Source: an uncultured Erysipelotrichaceae bacterium | GTDB taxonomy: Bacteria; Bacillota_I; Bacilli_A; Erysipelotrichales; Erysipelotrichaceae | Assembly (NCBI GenBank): GCA_902795875.1 | Contig: CADBND010000013.1 | Coordinates: 1 to 9,296, forward strand | Direction: 5' to 3' | Length of the DNA stretch: 9,296 bases | Shown: one piece after another, positions 6,119 through 9,296 of the stretch | How positions within the stretch are numbered: position 1 is the stretch's first letter | How the letters are laid out: the number at the start of each line of letters is the position of its first letter | The notes under the pieces: model-generated | Database searches by the model: none | What the model saw: only the letters and a program-made list of their open reading frames with translations | Told to the model about the DNA's origin: nothing | Translations under genes and position numbers: made by a program

Positions 6119-6664
6119 ATGCCAAACAGAAGGATCATCAAGGCGAAAGATCTCGCCGGGATATTCATCTATCAGGACCCGAAACACGGGACCATATTCT
6201 ATGATATTTTCACGAAAAAAGGCTACGTCCTGACTTCATCCGATGTACGGACCTATACCCTGTACACGATGATGTTTCCCTTAAGCATCCTTATTGCCTT
6301 CGGTGCCATGTCGCTGTTCAAACTGAATTATGTGACCACCGCCATCGTCTTTGTGATCGCCTATCTGATCGGAGCCCTGGCCTACCGGTTCTTATTCTTC
6401 TACAAGCTGCCTGAGGCAAAAAACTTCAAACCGGTCAAAAAGGAATCCATCCTGATGTACCTGGCAAGAGGATATTCCTCCTCCAGGCTGGTCACTCTCA
6501 TCTTCCTGCTGATCGCATTGACCGTCCTCATGCCGATATTCGCCAACATGGAGAATTATGAAGGTATCAACCTCTACGGTTCCTACCTGATGAGTGCAGC
6601 TACCGGTATCGGAGCGGTCATCGTGATCATTTCCCTGGTCATGAAGATCAAATACAACTACTAA
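6119..6664 (+). CDS. Four-helix integral membrane protein of unknown function
   Basis: I do not recognise this 181-residue protein. A basic N-terminal segment with a strand-like portion (IFIYQDPKHGTIFYDIFTKKGYVLTSSD, about 15-42) is followed by predicted membrane helices at about 48-67, 71-94, 123-141 and 155-175, and a short KIKYNY tail. Helices 2 and 3 are joined by a basic, probably cytoplasmic loop (KLPEAKNFKPVKKES). There are no conserved acidic or histidine residues inside the helices to suggest a pump or enzyme. The start is supported by GAAGAGG nine bases upstream and a TATAAT before that. It is a single-gene unit, divergent from nagA and closed by its own terminator. Function remains open. 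Confidence 0.8.
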   Translation: MPNRRIIKAKDLAGIFIYQDPKHGTIFYDIFTKKGYVLTSSDVRTYTLYTMMFPLSILIAFGAMSLFKLNYVTTAIVFVIAYLIGALAYRFLFFYKLPEAKNFKPVKKESILMYLARGYSSSRLVTLIFLLIALTVLMPIFANMENYEGINLYGSYLMSAATGIGAVIVIISLVMKIKYNY

Positions 6665-6685
6665 GATGTCTCAGACATCTTTTTT
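6663..6685 (+). terminator. Terminator of the 6119 membrane-protein gene
   Basis: AAGATGTC at 6663-6670 pairs perfectly with GACATCTT at 6674-6681 around a three-base loop, and the T run continues to 6685. The last two bases of the TAA stop codon are part of the stem. Confidence 0.88.
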
Positions 6686-6690
6686 GATTC

Positions 6691-6714
6691 AAAAAAGGAA
6701 CATCACTGTTCCTT
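6691..6714 (-). terminator. Terminator of the downstream Gfo/Idh/MocA gene
   Basis: AAGGAACA (6695-6702) and TGTTCCTT (6707-6714) form a perfect eight-base stem with a four-base loop. On the minus strand it follows the TAA at 6716 by one base and runs into T6 (6696-6691). It is separate from the plus-strand terminator five bases away. Confidence 0.88.
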
Positions 6715-6715
6715 C

Positions 6716-7693
6716 TTAACTGAAATCGATGTTGGCACTCTTCAGAGCCTTCTCAAGCACCTTGATGCTCAATAATGTCTGTTTGTTGAATTCCTGTGCT
6801 TTATCCAGATCCATCCTGTTGAACAGATCCTTGAATACAACATATTCATGATAATGCGGGATCTCGCCATGTTTATTCAGTTTAAATTCCTTACTGTTTC
6901 CGTCGTTATCGACGTATTCGAAACGGCTGATGACGCTGGACGCCTCATCCGAACGAAGCAGACCCTTATCGCCCTGTATGCATACATTGAGCGGAGCTCT
7001 GCAGTCTTTCGCACAGATCGCCGAGACCTTGAACTTTCCATAATCCATCACCAGAACACCCGAAGTATCGACGCCCTTCATCATATTGGGGAAATAATTC
7101 ACATTCTTCGGCATACCGAAAAGCCCCGTCACGAAATTGATATTGTAGATACCCAGATCCATCAAAGCACCGCCCGCCAGTTTCTTATCAAAAGCCGGAA
7201 GGACGATCCCCTTCTTGAACTTATCGTAACGTGAAGAATACTGCGAGAAATCGATATCCACCATCTTGATGGAACCGAGCTTCTCCAAAAGCTCCCGCAT
7301 CTTTTCGTAGTTGGGCATATGCAGCATCGTCACCGCATCGAAAATGATCTTCCCCTTCTTCTTTGCCAGATCGATCAGGGTCTTCGCCTGCCTGTAGGAA
7401 GATGTGAACGGCTTTTCCAGGATGACATGTTTATCATTCTCCAGAGCCTTTTTCGCGATCTCATAATGCAAGCCATTGGGAACACCGATATAGATCACAT
7501 CGATATCCGGATCGCTCAAAACATCATCGTTATTCAAAGAATAATAGGAGAACCCGTATTTCTCCTTCATCGCCTTCAGCTGTCCCTCATCGGGAGAAGC
7601 AATACCCACATATTTAAAACCCTTGACAAGTTTCGTCGTCTCAATGAAGATCGGAACGATGAAACCCGAACCTATGATCCCTACTTTGATCAT
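6716..7693 (-). CDS. Gfo/Idh/MocA-family oxidoreductase, second gene of a tandem pair
   Basis: This is a 325-residue NAD(P)-dependent cytoplasmic oxidoreductase. The N-terminal Rossmann domain has KVGIIGSGFI (3-12) for dinucleotide binding, and DVIYIGVPNGLHYEIAKKAL (65-84) leads to the family hallmark EKPFT (93-97), with K94 expected to be catalytic. The C-terminal alpha/beta domain begins near 120 and carries GGALMDLGIYNINFV (174-188), where Y183 matches the catalytic tyrosine of dihydrodiol-dehydrogenase-like members. The family oxidises or reduces sugars, inositols and related alcohols; the substrate is not predictable here. It aligns without gaps to the upstream gene over residues 141-250, with 74 of 110 identical by hand count, so the pair is a tandem duplication. 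N186 stands where the paralogue has His. An AGGAGG site overlaps the upstream stop codon and sits five bases before the ATG; the gap between the genes is nine bases, so they share an mRNA. Confidence 0.9.
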   Translation of the reverse strand: MIKVGIIGSGFIVPIFIETTKLVKGFKYVGIASPDEGQLKAMKEKYGFSYYSLNNDDVLSDPDIDVIYIGVPNGLHYEIAKKALENDKHVILEKPFTSSYRQAKTLIDLAKKKGKIIFDAVTMLHMPNYEKMRELLEKLGSIKMVDIDFSQYSSRYDKFKKGIVLPAFDKKLAGGALMDLGIYNINFVTGLFGMPKNVNYFPNMMKGVDTSGVLVMDYGKFKVSAICAKDCRAPLNVCIQGDKGLLRSDEASSVISRFEYVDNDGNSKEFKLNKHGEIPHYHEYVVFKDLFNRMDLDKAQEFNKQTLLSIKVLEKALKSANIDFS

Positions 7694-7697
7694 CTTA

Positions 7698-7704
7698 CCC
7701 TCCT
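7698..7704 (-). promoter_or_regulatory. Ribosome binding site of the second oxidoreductase gene
   Basis: On the minus strand AGGAGGG overlaps the TAG stop of the upstream gene and lies four bases before the ATG at 7693. It confirms the start and suggests that both genes are translated from one transcript. Confidence 0.8.
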
Positions 7705-8680
7705 AGTAATCCAGACCCGCCGACTTCAATGCCTTGTCCAGCACCTTCGCCACGATCAGAGTCTGTCTGTTGTATTCTGCAGCCTTTTGAAGTTCGTTGT
7801 TCCTGTACAGACGGATGAATTCCTTGATCTCATATTTCCAGGAATCAAATTCACCACGCTTGTCTTGCGAGAAACGTTTCTCTTTTCCGTCGTTCATCTT
7901 CACAACGAAATCGGCACAGCGGCTGCTCGTCGTATTGTTTCTGAGATAGCCCTTATCTCCCTGTACCAGACAATAGGAATCCGCCTTGCAGTCCTTCGCC
8001 GCAATGCAGGTCGCCTTGAACTTTCCGTAATCCAATACGAGCACACCCGAAGTATCCACGCCCTTTTCCACATTCGGGAAATACTTCACATCCTTCGGCA
8101 TACCGAACATTCCCGTCACGAAATGCGTGTTGTATACGCCAAGGTCCAGCAGTGCACCCCCAGCCAAATCTTTGCTGAAAGCAGGCAGGATCTCACCCTT
8201 CTTGAAACGGTCGTAACGTCTGGAATATTGCGAATAGTTACAGGTCACCATCTTGATCTCACCGATCTCATCCTTGGCCTTCACAGCCTTCTGATAGTAC
8301 GGATTGTGTATCGTGACGATCGCCTCAAAAATGATCAGTGAATGCCTCGAAGCATAATCGATCAGCTTCTTCGCGTCCTTGTAGTAAACGGTGAAAGGTT
8401 TTTCCAGGATGACATGTTTGCCATGTTTCAAAGCCTTCATGGCATATTCATAATGCAAGGCATTAGGCAAAGCCACATAGATGACATCGATCTCTTCGTC
8501 AGACAAGATCCTTTCCAGATCACATGTATAATAATCGACCTCATCCTTGAAACTCAGAAGCTTCTCTTCGTGTCTGCCCCAGATCGCCCGCAGATGAAGA
8601 TCTTTGAACATCTTGGAAACACTGATAAAGACCGGAACGATAAACCCGGAACCGATTATACCGACATTGATTTTCTTCAT
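7703..8680 (-). CDS. Gfo/Idh/MocA-family oxidoreductase, first gene of a tandem pair
   Basis: This 325-residue protein has the same domain order as its downstream paralogue: NVGIIGSGFI (5-14) for NAD(P) binding, DVIYVALPNALHYEYAMKAL (65-84), EKPFT (93-97) with K94, then the substrate domain with IVTIHNPYY (121-129) and GGALLDLGVYNTHFV (174-188), including D179, Y183 and H186. All residues usually kept in the family are present. There is no signal peptide, so it acts in the cytoplasm, unlike secreted Zymomonas GFOR. The substrate is probably a sugar or polyol, but no transporter or sugar-specific gene is nearby to narrow it. The ATG at 8680 has no Shine-Dalgarno site; a perfect TATAAT ends six bases before it, so translation is probably leaderless. 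It is divergent from a HAD phosphatase with a 37-base gap. Confidence 0.91.
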   Translation of the reverse strand: MKKINVGIIGSGFIVPVFISVSKMFKDLHLRAIWGRHEEKLLSFKDEVDYYTCDLERILSDEEIDVIYVALPNALHYEYAMKALKHGKHVILEKPFTVYYKDAKKLIDYASRHSLIIFEAIVTIHNPYYQKAVKAKDEIGEIKMVTCNYSQYSRRYDRFKKGEILPAFSKDLAGGALLDLGVYNTHFVTGMFGMPKDVKYFPNVEKGVDTSGVLVLDYGKFKATCIAAKDCKADSYCLVQGDKGYLRNNTTSSRCADFVVKMNDGKEKRFSQDKRGEFDSWKYEIKEFIRLYRNNELQKAAEYNRQTLIVAKVLDKALKSAGLDY

Positions 8681-8686
8681 ATCTTC

Positions 8687-8692
8687 ATTATA
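8687..8692 (-). promoter_or_regulatory. -10 box of the oxidoreductase operon
   Basis: On the minus strand this is a perfect TATAAT, exactly six bases before the ATG at 8680, with no ribosome site between. The predicted start site is the A of the ATG. No convincing -35 is seen at 16-18 bases. Confidence 0.65.
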
Positions 8693-8702
8693 CTATCTGC
8701 GA

Positions 8703-8711
8703 TGTTATAAT
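8703..8711 (+). promoter_or_regulatory. Extended -10 promoter of the right HAD phosphatase gene
   Basis: TGTTATAAT is a perfect extended -10 (TG, one base, TATAAT). Six bases separate it from the ATG at 8718, so initiation about seven bases on would be at the start codon. A weak TTCATT at 8684-8689 lies 16 bases upstream of the hexamer. Confidence 0.7.
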
Positions 8712-8717
8712 TTTGAT

Positions 8718-9296
8718 ATGTTCGACACATGTGGATCATCCCGCAGCACTAACAGGCCTATAAAAGCCGTCTTTCTTGATTTCGACGGGACTCTCTTCTC
8801 GCATTCAAGCATATCTATACCCGCATCGGCGATCAAAGCCATCACCCTTCTCAAAGAAAAAGGTATCCGGGTATTTCTCTGTACAGGAAGAGCTCCGGCT
8901 GAAATGGACCAGTTCGATCTAAACGGTCTTCTGACCGACGCCTGGATCCTTTGCAATGGCCAGATCATCCTCGACGAAAACGGAAAGATCATCTATGAAA
9001 AACAGATCACGGGAAAATTGAAAGACCTGCTTATCTCCTTATTCAATGAAAAGAAGACCGCCATGTATCTGATCAATAGGACATCGATCTATATCAATAT
9101 GGTCAACGACAAAGTGCGAAGCGTCCAATCGATCGTATCCTCCGGCATCCCTCCGGTCAGGGAATACGAAGGTGAAGAGATCTACATGGCATCCGCTTTC
9201 TTCGCAAACGAAGAAGACAAGAAGATACTGGAAAAACTCGAAGGGATCGGAGAAGCCACCTGGTGGGGAGACGAATGTGTCGACATCATCCCATCC
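8718..9296 (+). CDS. Cof-type HAD-superfamily phosphatase, N-terminal part (cut by right window edge)
   Basis: The frame is open from ATG 8718 to the last base, giving 193 residues. Motif I is DFDGTL (21-26), with D21 as nucleophile and D23 as acid/base. Motif II is FLCTGR (53-58), with T56. Between them SIPASAIKAITLLKEKGI is the usual Cof helix (VSERTKEALKKLREKGI-like). WILCNGQIIL (77-86) is the typical NGA/NG segment. Residues from about 95 onward start the C2 cap. The motif III lysine and the GDxxND motif IV would lie beyond the edge. Cof proteins are Mg-dependent phosphatases of sugar phosphates, FMN or similar; the substrate is unknown. The first 14 residues (MFDTCGSSRSTNRP) are an odd extension before the first strand, but no other ATG, GTG or TTG offers a better start. 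No ribosome site is present and a strong extended -10 lies six bases upstream, so the mRNA is probably leaderless. Confidence 0.88.
   Translation, partial: MFDTCGSSRSTNRPIKAVFLDFDGTLFSHSSISIPASAIKAITLLKEKGIRVFLCTGRAPAEMDQFDLNGLLTDAWILCNGQIILDENGKIIYEKQITGKLKDLLISLFNEKKTAMYLINRTSIYINMVNDKVRSVQSIVSSGIPPVREYEGEEIYMASAFFANEEDKKILEKLEGIGEATWWGDECVDIIPS

Noticed and set aside
6848..8100. Apparent similarity between plus-strand frames near 6848-7234 and 7970-8150 (both containing HILRHTE)
   Set aside because: It is the mirror image of the similarity between the two paralogous oxidoreductases on the minus strand, not a separate repeat family.
7319..8341. A 340-codon open frame on the plus strand, antisense to the first oxidoreductase gene and the 5' part of the second
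   Set aside because: It overlaps two clear Gfo/Idh/MocA genes on the other strand, has no ribosome site or recognisable domain, and its composition (many His, Arg, Ile, Leu) is what the complementary codons give.

Overview
The window looks like chromosomal DNA of a low-to-medium-GC Bacillota bacterium. Several genes start behind AGGAGG-type ribosome sites, TGA is used as a stop, -10 boxes are close to TATAAT, and an ECF sigma factor is paired with a DUF4349 membrane protein. An Erysipelotrichia- or Clostridia-like host is my best guess. It is inference only, because there is no rRNA or other marker gene. The region is densely coding, with no tRNA, CRISPR array, insertion sequence or phage gene, and no non-coding gap longer than about 75 bases.

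Layout. (1) 1-510, minus: N-terminal part of a Cof-type HAD phosphatase that runs off the left edge. (2) 543-3403, plus: CutC, a membrane-anchored staphylococcal-nuclease-like protein, an ECF sigma factor, and a DUF4349 membrane protein that is probably its anti-sigma factor. This run ends at a two-way terminator near 3411-3437. (3) 6046-3439, minus: NagA, then after a terminator hairpin an unrecognised membrane-anchored protein whose stop overlaps the GTG start of a YbaK/EbsC-family protein. (4) 6119-6664, plus: an unrecognised four-helix membrane protein, divergent from nagA. (5) 8680-6716, minus: two tandem paralogous Gfo/Idh/MocA oxidoreductases, each 325 aa. (6) 8718-9296, plus: N-terminal part of a second Cof-type HAD phosphatase that runs off the right edge.

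How the genes fit together. The clearest functional unit is the sigma factor with the DUF4349 protein (ATGA overlap), which should form an envelope-sensing regulatory switch. NagA feeds N-acetylglucosamine-6-phosphate into amino-sugar metabolism, but no nagB or transporter lies beside it here. The two oxidoreductases form a two-gene operon from a tandem duplication; their substrates are not predictable from sequence.

The most distinctive signal is in the promoters. Four genes in two head-to-head pairs (HAD/cutC at 511-542, oxidoreductase/HAD at 8681-8717) have no ribosome binding site. Each has a -10 box exactly six bases before its ATG, so the predicted transcript would begin at the start codon itself (leaderless mRNA). 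Other genes in the window have ordinary Shine-Dalgarno sites. I did not find a convincing wholly new multi-gene system.
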